Below, piece after piece: positions 16,862 to 26,129 of a DNA stretch of 64,000 nucleotides (position 1 is the first letter of the stretch; each line of letters starts with the position of its first letter). The DNA lies in assembly GCF_045863935.1 (NCBI RefSeq), contig NZ_BTVP01000004.1, positions 1 through 64,000 of the forward strand, given 5' to 3'. Source of the stretch: Parvibaculum sp045863935 (GTDB lineage Bacteria > Pseudomonadota > Alphaproteobacteria > Parvibaculales > Parvibaculaceae). The notes under the pieces are model-generated. The model had not been told where the DNA came from. It ran no database searches and worked only from the letters and a program-made list of their open reading frames with translations. A program made the translations under genes and the position numbers.

Positions 16862-18799
16862 ATGTCACCCGGCCTGAAGCATGCCTCGCGAGACGGCCCC
16901 GATCCTGTAACGGGCAAGGCGCCGAACGTCCGCCGCAATGCGGCGCGGACGCTCGCGAACATGTTGCCTCGGCTCTGGCCACAGGGCAGGACGGACCTGC
17001 GCCTGCGTGTCGTCCTGGCGATGGTGGCACTCATCGCCGCAAAGGGCATCACGGTCTACGTCCCCTTTCTCTACAAGGAAGCGGTGGACGCCCTCTCGCC
17101 CGAAACGGTAGCCGAGGCCGCCATCATCGTGCCCGTCATGCTGATCGTGAGTTATGGCGTCGGCCGCATCATGATGATCGCGCTGGCGCAGCTTCGCGAC
17201 GCGATTTTCGCGAAGGTCGGCCAGAATGCCGTGCGCGAACTCGCGGTCGAAACGTTCCGCCATCTGCATGCATTGTCTCTGCGATTTCATCTGGAGCGGC
17301 GCACCGGCGGCCTCTCGCGCGTGATTGAGCGCGGCACCAAGGGCATCGATTTTCTGCTGCGCTTCTCGCTCTTCAACATCGTGCCGACGATCATCGAGCT
17401 CGCGCTCGTCTGCGTCATTCTCGCCTACGCTTTCGACATCTGGTACTCGGTCGTCACGGCCGTCACGGTCATCGTCTACATGGCCTTCACCTTCTCCGTG
17501 ACGGAGTGGCGCACGCGCTTTCGCCGCGAGATGAACGACCTCGACACCGAGGCGAACACCAAGGCCGTGGACAGTCTTCTGAACTACGAGACGGTCAAGT
17601 ATTTCGGTAACGAGGAGCATGAGACGCGACGCTTCAACCGTTCGATGGAGGGTTATGAACGCGCCGCCATCAAGACCGCGACGTCTCTCTCCGTACTGAA
17701 CACCGGCCAGACGCTGATTTTCAGCGGCGGGCTCACCATTCTCATGTTGATGGCGGCAAATGGCATCGCGGAAGGGGTGCTCACCGTCGGCTCCTTCGTG
17801 ATGATCAACGCCTATCTGATCCAGCTCTATCAGCCGCTCAATCTTCTTGGCACGGTCTATCGCGAAATCAGGCAGGCATTGATCGACATGGAGACCATGT
17901 TCGATCTGCTGCAGGTTCCCGCCGAGATCAGGGACAAGCCGGATGCTGCAGCTCTCGAGGTTTCCGGCGGCGAAATCGTCTTCGACAATGTAAGTTTCTA
18001 CTATGACCGCGACCGCCGCATTCTCGACGGCGTTTCCTTTCGCGTGCCGGCCGGCGCGACCCTCGCGATCGTCGGACCTTCGGGTGCGGGCAAATCGACG
18101 ATTGCCCGCATCCTCTTTCGCTTCTACGACATTTCGGAAGGGGCGGTGCGAATTGACGGACAGGACATACGCGACGTCCGCCAGGACAGTCTGCGTGCGG
18201 CCATCGGCATGGTTCCGCAGGACACGGTTCTTTTCAACGATACCATTCGCTACAACATTCGATACGGACGCCCCGATGCAACCGACGAGGAGGTTCGCGC
18301 GGCGGCGGAACTCGCTCAGATTGGACGTTTCATTGAACGCCTGCCGCAGGGCTACGACACGCGCGTCGGCGAGCGGGGGTTGAAGCTGTCGGGAGGCGAG
18401 AAACAGCGCGTCGCGATTGCGCGGACGATCCTGAAGAATCCGCCGCTCCTTCTGCTGGACGAAGCGACGTCGGCGCTGGACACGCATACCGAGAAGGACA
18501 TCCAGACGGCGTTGAGGCGGATATCGCAGAACCGTACGACGCTCGTTATCGCCCACCGTCTTTCGACAGTCGTGGATGCGGATGAAATCCTGGTCCTGGA
18601 CCATGGCAGAGTAGTGGAGCGTGGCCGCCATGAAGAGCTGCTGGCGCTGGGCGGGGCCTATGCTGCCATGTGGAACCGTCAGCGCGAGACGGAAGAGAAG
18701 GGTGACGACGAGGCGCGGCAGTTCGCCGCGAACGGGGAGAGCGGGGAGCCGGAAGAGCGCGGATTGGCGCCCGCCGCCGCCGATCCCGGATTTGCTTAA
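16862..18799 (+). CDS. ABC exporter of the Atm1/HMT1 family
   Basis: A half-transporter of about 645 residues: six membrane helices (about 40-320), then an ATPase domain. Walker A is GPSGAGKSTIAR, the signature LKLSGGEKQRVAIA and Walker B LLLLDEATSALDT. The NYETVKYFGNEEHE segment is characteristic of the Atm1/HMT group, which exports glutathione-bound metals or sulphur compounds. The start is uncertain: I use the ATG at 16862, with GGAGA 12 bases upstream, while an in-frame ATG at 16805 overlaps the end of the terminator region. The C-terminal 45 residues are a charged, low-complexity tail. It precedes the phospholipid pair psd-pssA. Confidence 0.9.
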   Translation: MSPGLKHASRDGPDPVTGKAPNVRRNAARTLANMLPRLWPQGRTDLRLRVVLAMVALIAAKGITVYVPFLYKEAVDALSPETVAEAAIIVPVMLIVSYGVGRIMMIALAQLRDAIFAKVGQNAVRELAVETFRHLHALSLRFHLERRTGGLSRVIERGTKGIDFLLRFSLFNIVPTIIELALVCVILAYAFDIWYSVVTAVTVIVYMAFTFSVTEWRTRFRREMNDLDTEANTKAVDSLLNYETVKYFGNEEHETRRFNRSMEGYERAAIKTATSLSVLNTGQTLIFSGGLTILMLMAANGIAEGVLTVGSFVMINAYLIQLYQPLNLLGTVYREIRQALIDMETMFDLLQVPAEIRDKPDAAALEVSGGEIVFDNVSFYYDRDRRILDGVSFRVPAGATLAIVGPSGAGKSTIARILFRFYDISEGAVRIDGQDIRDVRQDSLRAAIGMVPQDTVLFNDTIRYNIRYGRPDATDEEVRAAAELAQIGRFIERLPQGYDTRVGERGLKLSGGEKQRVAIARTILKNPPLLLLDEATSALDTHTEKDIQTALRRISQNRTTLVIAHRLSTVVDADEILVLDHGRVVERGRHEELLALGGAYAAMWNRQRETEEKGDDEARQFAANGESGEPEERGLAPAAADPGFA

Positions 18800-18878
18800 C
18801 CCGGGCCTTGTGCCGGGTTACACTCCGCTGAAATCACAGCCCGGCGACTGCGGGTAACAAGAGGCCGAGACAAGTTCT

Positions 18879-19559
18879 ATGGACAGCATTACTTCGATCC
18901 TGACGCCCATACATCGCGAAGGACACCGCTGGGTGCTCATTTTCGCCGCGGTCACCGTCGTGCTTTTCCTGATCTGGAATCCGCTCGGATGGATTGGCGT
19001 CATCCTGACGCTTTGGTGTCTCTATTTTTTCCGCGACCCGGACCGTGTGACCCCATCCCGGGAAGGTCTCGTCATCAGTCCGGCCGACGGCGTCGTGAAC
19101 ATGATCACCGAAGCCTCTCCACCGGAGGAACTCGGCCTTGGCGATATGACGCGCACGCGCGTCAGCATCTTCATGAATGTCTTCAACTGCCATGTGAACC
19201 GGTCGCCGGTCGCGGGCAAGGTGAAACGCGTGGCCTATCGGCCGGGGCTTTTTCTCAATGCCGATCTCGACAAGGCCAGCGATGCCAATGAGCGCAATTC
19301 GCTGCTGATCGAACGTGCGGATGGTGAGCAGATCGTCGTCGTGCAGATTGCCGGCCTTGTGGCGCGACGCATCGTTTGCGACGTCCGCGAGGGACACGAT
19401 CTCGCGGCAGGCGAACGCTTCGGTATTATCCGTTTCGGCAGCCGGCTCGACGTCTACCTGCCGCAAGGCGCCATTCCCCTCGTCGCGGTCGGTCAGACGG
19501 CAATCGCGGGCGAGACGGTACTGGCGGACTCGATCTCCGTCGAACCGCATCATCTCTAG
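18879..19559 (+). CDS. psd: Phosphatidylserine decarboxylase proenzyme (short form)
   Basis: It converts phosphatidylserine to phosphatidylethanolamine at the inner membrane. The 226-residue short form cleaves itself at Gly-Ser in RFGSRLDVYLP to make the pyruvoyl cofactor; this motif is intact near residues 187-197. Two hydrophobic stretches at about 20-50 anchor the N terminus, ending in the conserved YFFRDPDR. SPADGVVN and FMNVFNCHVNRSPV are family landmarks. The next gene, pssA, supplies its substrate and starts 38 bases later, so the two form an operon as in many alphaproteobacteria. Confidence 0.95.
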   Translation: MDSITSILTPIHREGHRWVLIFAAVTVVLFLIWNPLGWIGVILTLWCLYFFRDPDRVTPSREGLVISPADGVVNMITEASPPEELGLGDMTRTRVSIFMNVFNCHVNRSPVAGKVKRVAYRPGLFLNADLDKASDANERNSLLIERADGEQIVVVQIAGLVARRIVCDVREGHDLAAGERFGIIRFGSRLDVYLPQGAIPLVAVGQTAIAGETVLADSISVEPHHL

Positions 19560-19597
19560 GAAATGGATGCGGGCTTTGACCGTAAAGGATTGAATTG

Positions 19598-20464
19598 ATG
19601 GCTGGGTCCATACCACCCTTCGAGCCGCGCCCCGGTCCGGGCTTTCGGGCGACCGAGACCATGCGCGAGCGCCGCACGCGGCAATTTTCGCAATTGCCGG
19701 TGCGCACCATCGTTCCGAATTCGCTTACGGTTCTCGCCCTCTGCGCGGGTCTCACCGCCATCCGCTTTGCGATCGAAGGCCGTTTCGAAGCGGCGGTTGC
19801 CGCAATCATCATCGCATCGGTTTTCGACGCGCTGGACGGCCGCATCGCGCGCATGCTGCGCGGCTCCACGCGCTTCGGTGCGGAACTCGACTCGCTTACC
19901 GATTTTGTGAATTTCGGTGTTGCGCCCGTCGTGATCCTTTATCTCTGGTCTCTGGGGGATATTGGCGGACTTGGCTGGATCGCCGTACTCGGGTTTTCCG
20001 TTTGCTGCGCGCTGCGTCTTGCCCGTTTCAATGTGGCGCTTGAAGATCCCGACAAACCGGTCTGGGCCGGGAACTACTTCGTCGGTGTGCCTTCTCCCGC
20101 AGCCGCCGGTCTTGTCATGATGCCGCTCTATCTCTCTTTCATCGGCGTTGAATGGGTCAAGGAGACGCCGCTTCTCATCGCCGCGCTCGTCCTCGTCATT
20201 GCATTCCTGATGGTGAGCCAGATCCCGACATTCTCGGGCAAGCGCATGGGGCTGCGCATCCGCCGCGACATGGTGCTGCCGGTGCTCCTGCTCGTCGGCA
20301 TGAGCGCGGCCATCATCCTCAATTATCCCTGGATTGCTTTCACCGGCCTGGGTGCGATCTATCTCGCCTCAATCCCGGTGGCTGTGCTTCGCTATCGGTA
20401 TCACCAGAAGCGGACGGCCGCCGCGCAGCCCCATTCGGATATGAACGACCTGGAAATCGACTGA
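19598..20464 (+). CDS. pssA: CDP-diacylglycerol--serine O-phosphatidyltransferase
   Basis: An integral membrane enzyme of 288 residues that makes phosphatidylserine from CDP-diacylglycerol and serine. The CDP-alcohol phosphotransferase motif is complete: DALDGRIARMLRGS, then GAELDSLTD. About eight hydrophobic segments follow the polar N terminus. The ATG at 19598 has AAAGGA eight bases upstream; a TTG one codon earlier is less likely. Together with psd it gives the phosphatidylethanolamine pathway. It is convergent with a small minus-strand frame that ends eight bases away. Confidence 0.95.
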   Translation: MAGSIPPFEPRPGPGFRATETMRERRTRQFSQLPVRTIVPNSLTVLALCAGLTAIRFAIEGRFEAAVAAIIIASVFDALDGRIARMLRGSTRFGAELDSLTDFVNFGVAPVVILYLWSLGDIGGLGWIAVLGFSVCCALRLARFNVALEDPDKPVWAGNYFVGVPSPAAAGLVMMPLYLSFIGVEWVKETPLLIAALVLVIAFLMVSQIPTFSGKRMGLRIRRDMVLPVLLLVGMSAAIILNYPWIAFTGLGAIYLASIPVAVLRYRYHQKRTAAAQPHSDMNDLEID

Positions 20465-20471
20465 GCGCGGT

Positions 20472-20690
20472 TCAGCGGTCGCCCTGGCCCTCTTCGTCTG
20501 TCGTTTCAGGTGCCCTGTGCAGGCGGGCGTCGTCGATCTTCGACATGACGTGCCTTTTCAGCGAACCGGACGCATCGAAGATTGGCTCAATGCGGCGGCC
20601 CGTTCCCGTGGTCCGTAACGTGCGCTGTTGCATTTCAAACTCCGCGGCACCGGCTGACGAGCCGGATTGATGCCTGCCAAATCTATCCAT
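20472..20690 (-). CDS. Possible small protein (72 aa), function unknown
   Basis: A 72-residue frame whose ATG overlaps the stop of the methyltransferase gene upstream on the same strand (ATGGATAG), an arrangement typical of translational coupling. GAAGAAGGA in the end of the methyltransferase could serve as ribosome-binding site, although it is very close. The middle (RTLRTTGTGRRIEPIFDASG, then LKRHVMSKI) looks non-random and mixed in polarity, and the C terminus is charged. I recognise no family. It could instead be non-coding sequence between two convergent operons. Confidence 0.45.
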   Translation of the reverse strand: MDRFGRHQSGSSAGAAEFEMQQRTLRTTGTGRRIEPIFDASGSLKRHVMSKIDDARLHRAPETTDEEGQGDR

Positions 20691-22002
20691 TTCCTTCTTC
20701 CGCATCTTCCGATGCGAAACCCGCTTCGTCCGCTTCCGCCTTCGTTCCGGTCCCGGCGGGTGCGCGGGTCGCATGAATGAGAACGAGCCGAAGCTGGTTT
20801 GTTTCCAACGCCTGGCTGCGAGCAAGCCAGACAGCGCCTTCCTCCATTAACGTGGTAGCCGTTTCCGGCAGAAGTTTGGCTTTTTGCAGGCAATCGTGAA
20901 GCTGTCGCCAACCGGACTGTATAAGTGGCAGATAGGCTGAGGTCAGGTCCTCGAAACTTTCTAATTTGTAATCCTGTGCCTCCAGCGCATGACGATATTC
21001 AGCCTCGGTCCATGGCGCCGGGAAGCTGCCTTCGGCCATCCGCCATGCGGTGAGCGCGGGCGCTTCTTCCGTATCCGTACCAACGCCGTCCGCAAGGATG
21101 AAGTCGGTCAGGATCAACGAGCCGCCCTCGGCGAGCCCGCGATTGATCTCCGCGAGCATCAGTTCGCGATCGTCGACCGCGAACATGGATTCACGCATGA
21201 AGATGGCCGTATGACCTTCCGCAGGCTCGAAGTCCGCCGGCTCCAGTCCCTCCGGGCCGCAGGCGCGGACCGGCGCGGTTTCGCCCATTCCTTGCTCCGC
21301 AGAGAGACGCTGCGCTTCCGCGGCTATTTCTTCATCGGCTTCAATGCCGAGGATCGTGATCCCGTGTTTCGCCGCGACGGCGCGCATGCCGCCGCCAAGG
21401 CCCGGCGCGAGGTCGAGGAAGCGTCCCTTGTTCTTGAGGTTGGCGCGTTCTGCCAGGAACAGAGCGAAGTTCGCGCCACCGGGCAGGCTGAAGCCCGGTC
21501 CCCAGAGTTGTTGAATGATTTCCAGACGGCTCAGCGACTTCGGCGGCTCGGGCTTTTCAACGGGCAGGGCGGCGGGGGCGGCCGGTTTCACGGCAGCGGC
21601 CTGCGGCGCCTTCTTCTTTTTCCGCTTGCGCTTGATGCCTTTGGCGCGGGCGACGTCGTCGGTCTCCATGCCTTCCCACCAGGCGATGACGCGCAGCAGG
21701 ATTTCCCAGCCAATGCCGGCTTCTCTGGGCTTCTTCTTGTTCTTTTCGTTTTCTCCACCGGCGGTCTTGGCCGCCGGGCCGTGCTCGGCTCCGCCTCCTC
21801 CTCCAGGGCGTTTGTCGGGATGCTCGACCAGGAATTTCTCAAGTGCGTTACGCTGAGGCCCGCTCAGTTTGCGGAGCTTTCGGAACCGAACAATCCCCTC
21901 GGCCGACATCTGCTCAAGGCCGGCCGTGAAGGCGGATATCGGCATCGCCTGCAGCTCATCGCTGCCGACTGTTGCCAGATTGACGAGCGCCGAATTGCTC
22001 AT
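20683..22002 (-). CDS. SAM-dependent methyltransferase with basic linker
   Basis: A protein of about 439 residues. The N-terminal 90 or so residues are helical (PISAFTAGLEQM, then SAEGIVRFRKLRKLSGPQRN). A lysine- and proline-rich linker (KGIKRKRKKKKAP) follows, then a class I methyltransferase domain: LDLAPGLGGGMRAVAAKHG is motif I, ILGIEADEEI the acidic strand end and DFILADG a later strand. I place the start at 22002 (MSNSALVNL), with AGGT upstream; an in-frame start at 22086 would add a leader rich in Arg and Pro. The substrate is unknown. The basic linker could bind nucleic acid or the membrane surface, which is inference. Confidence 0.75.
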   Translation of the reverse strand: MSNSALVNLATVGSDELQAMPISAFTAGLEQMSAEGIVRFRKLRKLSGPQRNALEKFLVEHPDKRPGGGGGAEHGPAAKTAGGENEKNKKKPREAGIGWEILLRVIAWWEGMETDDVARAKGIKRKRKKKKAPQAAAVKPAAPAALPVEKPEPPKSLSRLEIIQQLWGPGFSLPGGANFALFLAERANLKNKGRFLDLAPGLGGGMRAVAAKHGITILGIEADEEIAAEAQRLSAEQGMGETAPVRACGPEGLEPADFEPAEGHTAIFMRESMFAVDDRELMLAEINRGLAEGGSLILTDFILADGVGTDTEEAPALTAWRMAEGSFPAPWTEAEYRHALEAQDYKLESFEDLTSAYLPLIQSGWRQLHDCLQKAKLLPETATTLMEEGAVWLARSQALETNQLRLVLIHATRAPAGTGTKAEADEAGFASEDAEEGNG

Positions 22003-22256
22003 GCTCGTACCTATGGGTCCCCAGTGCGGCCGTCTCGCGTTCGGTAATCTCGGCCGGTCTTTCCCCTGGAGGCGTGCGCCTTGCACTGAACCACGCGCGG
22101 CCCCGTCATCCTTAATGCCACAAGCAGCGTTAAATCATTGTTTCCCCAAAGGTGGCTCACCGTTAACAAAGGTAAAATCGGAGCTTTTCTTTCGCACGGG
22201 AATCCCCCAATTTATGCCCGCGCTGGATCGATCAGGGGGGCAGGCGGCGCTATTAC

Positions 22257-24554
22257 ATGCAGAAGTTGAGAAATCCGGTCTTGCGTTTTCCGCGCCTGAC
22301 TATCGCTCTTTGTCTAGCGATTTTCGCGGTCTCGGCGGCGGGGGTATTCCAATACACCCTGTCCTACGACACGCGCGTCTTCTTCAATCCCGAAGGCGCG
22401 GATCTCGCGAAACTGCGCGCTTTCGACGCGAAATACGGCCAGAACAACGATGTTCTGATGGTGCTCTGGGCCGGTGGCCGCAAGGTCACCGAACCTGAGG
22501 TGTTGGCGGCCCTTGGCGATCTCGTCTCGCAGGCATGGCAACTGCCGCATTCGACGCGTGTCGACGCGCTGACCAATTTTCCGCACGTCTCGGCGGATAC
22601 CGACAGTTTCTCCGTCGTCGACCTTGTTCCCGACCCCGCGAATGTCACGGTCGAGGAGGCAAGAGCCATCGAGCGAATAGCCCTCGACGACTCTCTCATC
22701 CGGAACCGCCTTCTTTCCGCCGACGGGCGCGCTGCGGGCGTGCTCGTCAACTTTAACCTGCCGGCGGAAGCCTCGATTGAAGTGCAGGAGATCGTTGCGG
22801 CCTCGCGCGCCCTCGTCGCGCGGTTCGAGGCAAACCATCCGGGGATCGAGGTCAAGCTCACCGGCAATGTGATGCTGATGGCAACCTTCTCGGAAGCCGC
22901 CTTGAATGACATCAAGGTGCTGATCCCGGTCAGCCTCATCATCACCTCGCTGGTCATGTTTGTATTTGTGCGAGCGGTGTTACCCAGCGTCGCGATCCTT
23001 TCGTTGCTTGGTCTGTCGAGCGCCGCCGCCATGGGGCTGGCGGGCTGGTACGGCTATGAGATCAATACCGCGACGGTTGCTTGTCCCATCATCATCATGA
23101 CGGTGAACATGGCCGCCGCCGTCCGCATCGTGACCACCGCCATGGGGGCTCTCGGACGCGGGCTCACGCGCCACGACGCGATCGCCGAGGCTGTGTCCAT
23201 GAACCTGTGGCCGGTGACGCTCACGAACGCGACGACGATGATCGGTTTCCTGGCGATGAATCTCGCCGACGCGCCGCCGCTTCGCCAGCAGGGGAATGTC
23301 GTGGTTGTCGGCATCTGCCTTGCCTACATCTTCACCTTCACCTGGCTGCCGGCGTTGCTCTCCCTGATGCCGCTCCGTCCTGCCGTGCAGCGCTCGGAAC
23401 GTGTCATGGTGCTCCTCGGCCACTTTGTGAACCGCTACTATCGGCAGCTCTTCTTTCTCTGCAGCGTGATCGTGGTTTCCTGTGCCATATGGCTCGGCAA
23501 TATCCGCCTCGATGACGATTTCGCGCGCTATTTCGACTGGCGCTTCGATTACCGCCAGGACTCGGACTTTGCCGAGGAACACCTGACCGGCCTTAACATC
23601 ATCGAGTTCGACATCGGTTCCGGCGAAGAGGGAGGCATCTTCGATCCCGAATATCAGGAGCGGCTCGCTGCCTTCGAGGCATGGTTGCGCGAGCAGGAAG
23701 GTGTCGTCAGCGTCCTGGCGATCTCCGATATCACTCGGCGGGTCCATGATGCGATGAATGCCGGAAGGGCGGATGCGGGGCCGATGCCCGACGATCGGGA
23801 GACTATCGCGCAGTATTTCCTTCTCTACGAGATGTCGCTGCCCTATGGCGTCTCGCTGAACGAACAGATCAACGTCAGCCGCTCATCGAGCCGCGTTACC
23901 GCCATTTTGCGGAAGATGTCGTCAAGCCAGATTCGTGATGTTGACGAGCGGGCGACCGCGTGGCTTGCGGAAAATGTACTACCGGAAATGCAGACGCAGG
24001 CGACGGGCATCAACGTGCTCTTTGCCAACTTGTCGGGCGTCAATATCCGCTCGATGATGCTCGCGACGCTCGTGTCCGTACTCCTCATCGCTGTGGTGGT
24101 GGGTATTGCGTTGCGCAGTGCCGTCTATGGCGCGCTCAGCATCCTGCTCAACATGTTGCCGTCTCTCGTGGGCTTCGGTCTCTGGGGGCTCCTCTATCAG
24201 GACATAGGCCTCGCAGCCTCCGTCGTCACCGCCATGACCATTGGCCTCGTCGTTGACGACACGATCTACTTTCTTCTCATGTACCAGCAGGCGAGGGCGC
24301 GTGGTCTGGATCCCGAGGGAGCCATTAACCATGTCTTCGCGGTGGTCGGCGTTGCCATGCTCGTCATCACCGTTTCGCTCACGGTCGGATTCGGAACCCT
24401 GGCTTTCTCCGGCTTCGAGGTGAACCGTTCCTTGGGCGCAATGACCGCACTCGTCATCTTGTCCAATCTCTTCATCGACTGGTTGATGCTGCCCCCGGTG
24501 ATGAGAATTATGGAGAACTCCCGTGCCAAACGCTCTGGCACGACTGTTGCCTAA
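22257..24554 (+). CDS. MMPL/RND-family transporter (hydrophobe exporter type)
   Basis: A 765-residue inner membrane protein with the RND/MMPL layout. One N-terminal helix is followed by a periplasmic loop of about 190 residues, five helices, a second periplasmic loop and five more helices. The SYDTRVFFNPEGADLAKLRAF start and the intramembrane GLVVDDTIYFLLMYQQARA (with the Asp pair typical of MMPL) are visible. Relatives move lipids such as hopanoids, or siderophores, towards the outer membrane. It is followed 110 bases later by a PhcB-like methyltransferase on the same strand, which suggests a lipid or fatty-acid ester as a possible cargo (inference). Confidence 0.85.
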   Translation: MQKLRNPVLRFPRLTIALCLAIFAVSAAGVFQYTLSYDTRVFFNPEGADLAKLRAFDAKYGQNNDVLMVLWAGGRKVTEPEVLAALGDLVSQAWQLPHSTRVDALTNFPHVSADTDSFSVVDLVPDPANVTVEEARAIERIALDDSLIRNRLLSADGRAAGVLVNFNLPAEASIEVQEIVAASRALVARFEANHPGIEVKLTGNVMLMATFSEAALNDIKVLIPVSLIITSLVMFVFVRAVLPSVAILSLLGLSSAAAMGLAGWYGYEINTATVACPIIIMTVNMAAAVRIVTTAMGALGRGLTRHDAIAEAVSMNLWPVTLTNATTMIGFLAMNLADAPPLRQQGNVVVVGICLAYIFTFTWLPALLSLMPLRPAVQRSERVMVLLGHFVNRYYRQLFFLCSVIVVSCAIWLGNIRLDDDFARYFDWRFDYRQDSDFAEEHLTGLNIIEFDIGSGEEGGIFDPEYQERLAAFEAWLREQEGVVSVLAISDITRRVHDAMNAGRADAGPMPDDRETIAQYFLLYEMSLPYGVSLNEQINVSRSSSRVTAILRKMSSSQIRDVDERATAWLAENVLPEMQTQATGINVLFANLSGVNIRSMMLATLVSVLLIAVVVGIALRSAVYGALSILLNMLPSLVGFGLWGLLYQDIGLAASVVTAMTIGLVVDDTIYFLLMYQQARARGLDPEGAINHVFAVVGVAMLVITVSLTVGFGTLAFSGFEVNRSLGAMTALVILSNLFIDWLMLPPVMRIMENSRAKRSGTTVA

Positions 24555-24664
24555 AACGGTCATTGTGGAACTACAGTTTCTCGCTTTAAACATTTGTTAG
24601 TGTTTGTAACGGCGGGAACCCTGTGATTCCTTAGTATTGTCCGTTTTTGAGACAGGTGGGGCCA

Positions 24665-26119
24665 GTGATACGTACATATGAACAACTGACAGGTGCCGAA
24701 GGTCGCCGGATGTTCTACCGGGCCGAGCGGTTCCGGCCAGAGCAACTGTTCCGGGAGGCTGTTCCGGCGGTGCTGATTGAGAACGAGCGTGCGCTGCTGA
24801 GAGATATCAGCATGACCGGCATCGCGATCCAGAGTTCGCACGCTGATGGCTGGGACGAACGTATCGGTTCCGAAATGCCTTTTGAGTTCCGGGTGGGGGA
24901 AGCGCGCCTGTTCGGTGGAGCCGGCCGCGTGCGCCGGGTGGAGCCGCACGGGCTCAGAACGGTGGTGGGCCTGGAGTTCACCTCGGGCTATCTCGACATT
25001 CCAGGCATCATCAGCGAGCACGACAATCTCGTCCTCTCGCAAGCGCTGGCCGACCCGCTCTTTGCAACTTCAGAAGGCATTCTGCCGGAGTTCCAGCAGC
25101 TTTGTAGCGAAATCCTCAATCTGTTCCGCTCCTACAAGGATGTGCTCAGCAACTTTGAGACGCGCCTAAAAGCGACGGGCGAAGAACGCGATAAGCTTCT
25201 TCTCGAAGCGCTGATTGCCTGCGAGGATCGCATAGTTCCGCAGTGGCAGGAGCTCTGGTATCGGGGCAACGACGTGCTTGAGCCGGTCTGGCACGATCCC
25301 GCCGTCCTCGCGCGCCACAAGCGATACGCCGAGCGCGTTCTCACGCCCGACTTCATGCCCGGAGCCGTGATGAAGCGGTGTTACGAAAAACCGCTCGGCT
25401 ATCCCGGCGACTACCAGATCATGAACTACGTTTACGAGTGGCAGCGCGTCGGTAACACGCCCTACGAAAAGCTCCTCCACCGCATCGGCATCGAGACCGG
25501 CGCCTGTGTCGGCACGCGCCTTCGCATGACGCAGAAGCTCATTGCAGCCCGTATCGCGGAGGAGCCAGGGGATACTCCGCTCAACATCGCCAATCTGGGC
25601 TGCGGCTCCGCTTATGAAGTCTACGACTATCTGCGGACCGACAAGCTGCCGCGGCCGGTGAACTTCACGCTGATCGACCAGGACGAGCGGGCGCTCACCC
25701 ACGCCTACGAGCATGCCTATCCGGAAGTCGTGCGGCATGCGGGACGTGCAAAAGTTCAATGCCTTCAGGCATCGTTCGCACAATTGCTGAAGGCGGGCGC
25801 GCTTTTCCGCACCTTGCCGCCGCAGGACGTGATCTACAGCCTGGGGCTCTACGATTACCTCTCGGCTCGCCGCGCCCGGGCGCTGACACGCGATCTCTAC
25901 GAGCAGGTGAAACCGGGCGGCAAGCTCATTCTCGCCAACGTCCGCAAGGGACGGGAAAGCTGCGAATGGCCGCTTGAGTTCGTGACGGACTGGAGCCTGA
26001 TCTATCGTACGGAAGCGGACATGCTTGCGCTCCTCGAAGGGCTCGATGTCGCCAACGTGACGATCGAGGTCGACTCGACGAAGTGCATCTATCTGATGGT
26101 GGCGGACAAACCGGCCTGA
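24665..26119 (+). CDS. PilZ-like domain fused to a PhcB-type SAM methyltransferase
   Basis: A protein of about 484 residues starting at a GTG with AGGTGGG close upstream. The N-terminal 110 residues carry both PilZ landmarks for cyclic di-GMP binding: RxxxR (residues 15-19) and DxSxxG (DISMTG, 47-52). A helical middle region leads to KPLGYPGDYQIMNYVYEW (about 242-259), the hallmark of the family annotated for 3-hydroxypalmitic acid methyl ester synthesis, which includes Ralstonia PhcB. Methyltransferase motif I is NIANLGCGSAYEVYDYL (about 306-322). PhcB makes a methyl ester quorum signal. The next gene, convergent and 10 bases away, is a membrane histidine kinase. The product here is not proven; methylation of another acid is possible. 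Confidence 0.8.
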   Translation: MIRTYEQLTGAEGRRMFYRAERFRPEQLFREAVPAVLIENERALLRDISMTGIAIQSSHADGWDERIGSEMPFEFRVGEARLFGGAGRVRRVEPHGLRTVVGLEFTSGYLDIPGIISEHDNLVLSQALADPLFATSEGILPEFQQLCSEILNLFRSYKDVLSNFETRLKATGEERDKLLLEALIACEDRIVPQWQELWYRGNDVLEPVWHDPAVLARHKRYAERVLTPDFMPGAVMKRCYEKPLGYPGDYQIMNYVYEWQRVGNTPYEKLLHRIGIETGACVGTRLRMTQKLIAARIAEEPGDTPLNIANLGCGSAYEVYDYLRTDKLPRPVNFTLIDQDERALTHAYEHAYPEVVRHAGRAKVQCLQASFAQLLKAGALFRTLPPQDVIYSLGLYDYLSARRARALTRDLYEQVKPGGKLILANVRKGRESCEWPLEFVTDWSLIYRTEADMLALLEGLDVANVTIEVDSTKCIYLMVADKPA

Positions 26120-26129
26120 CGGCAAGCCG

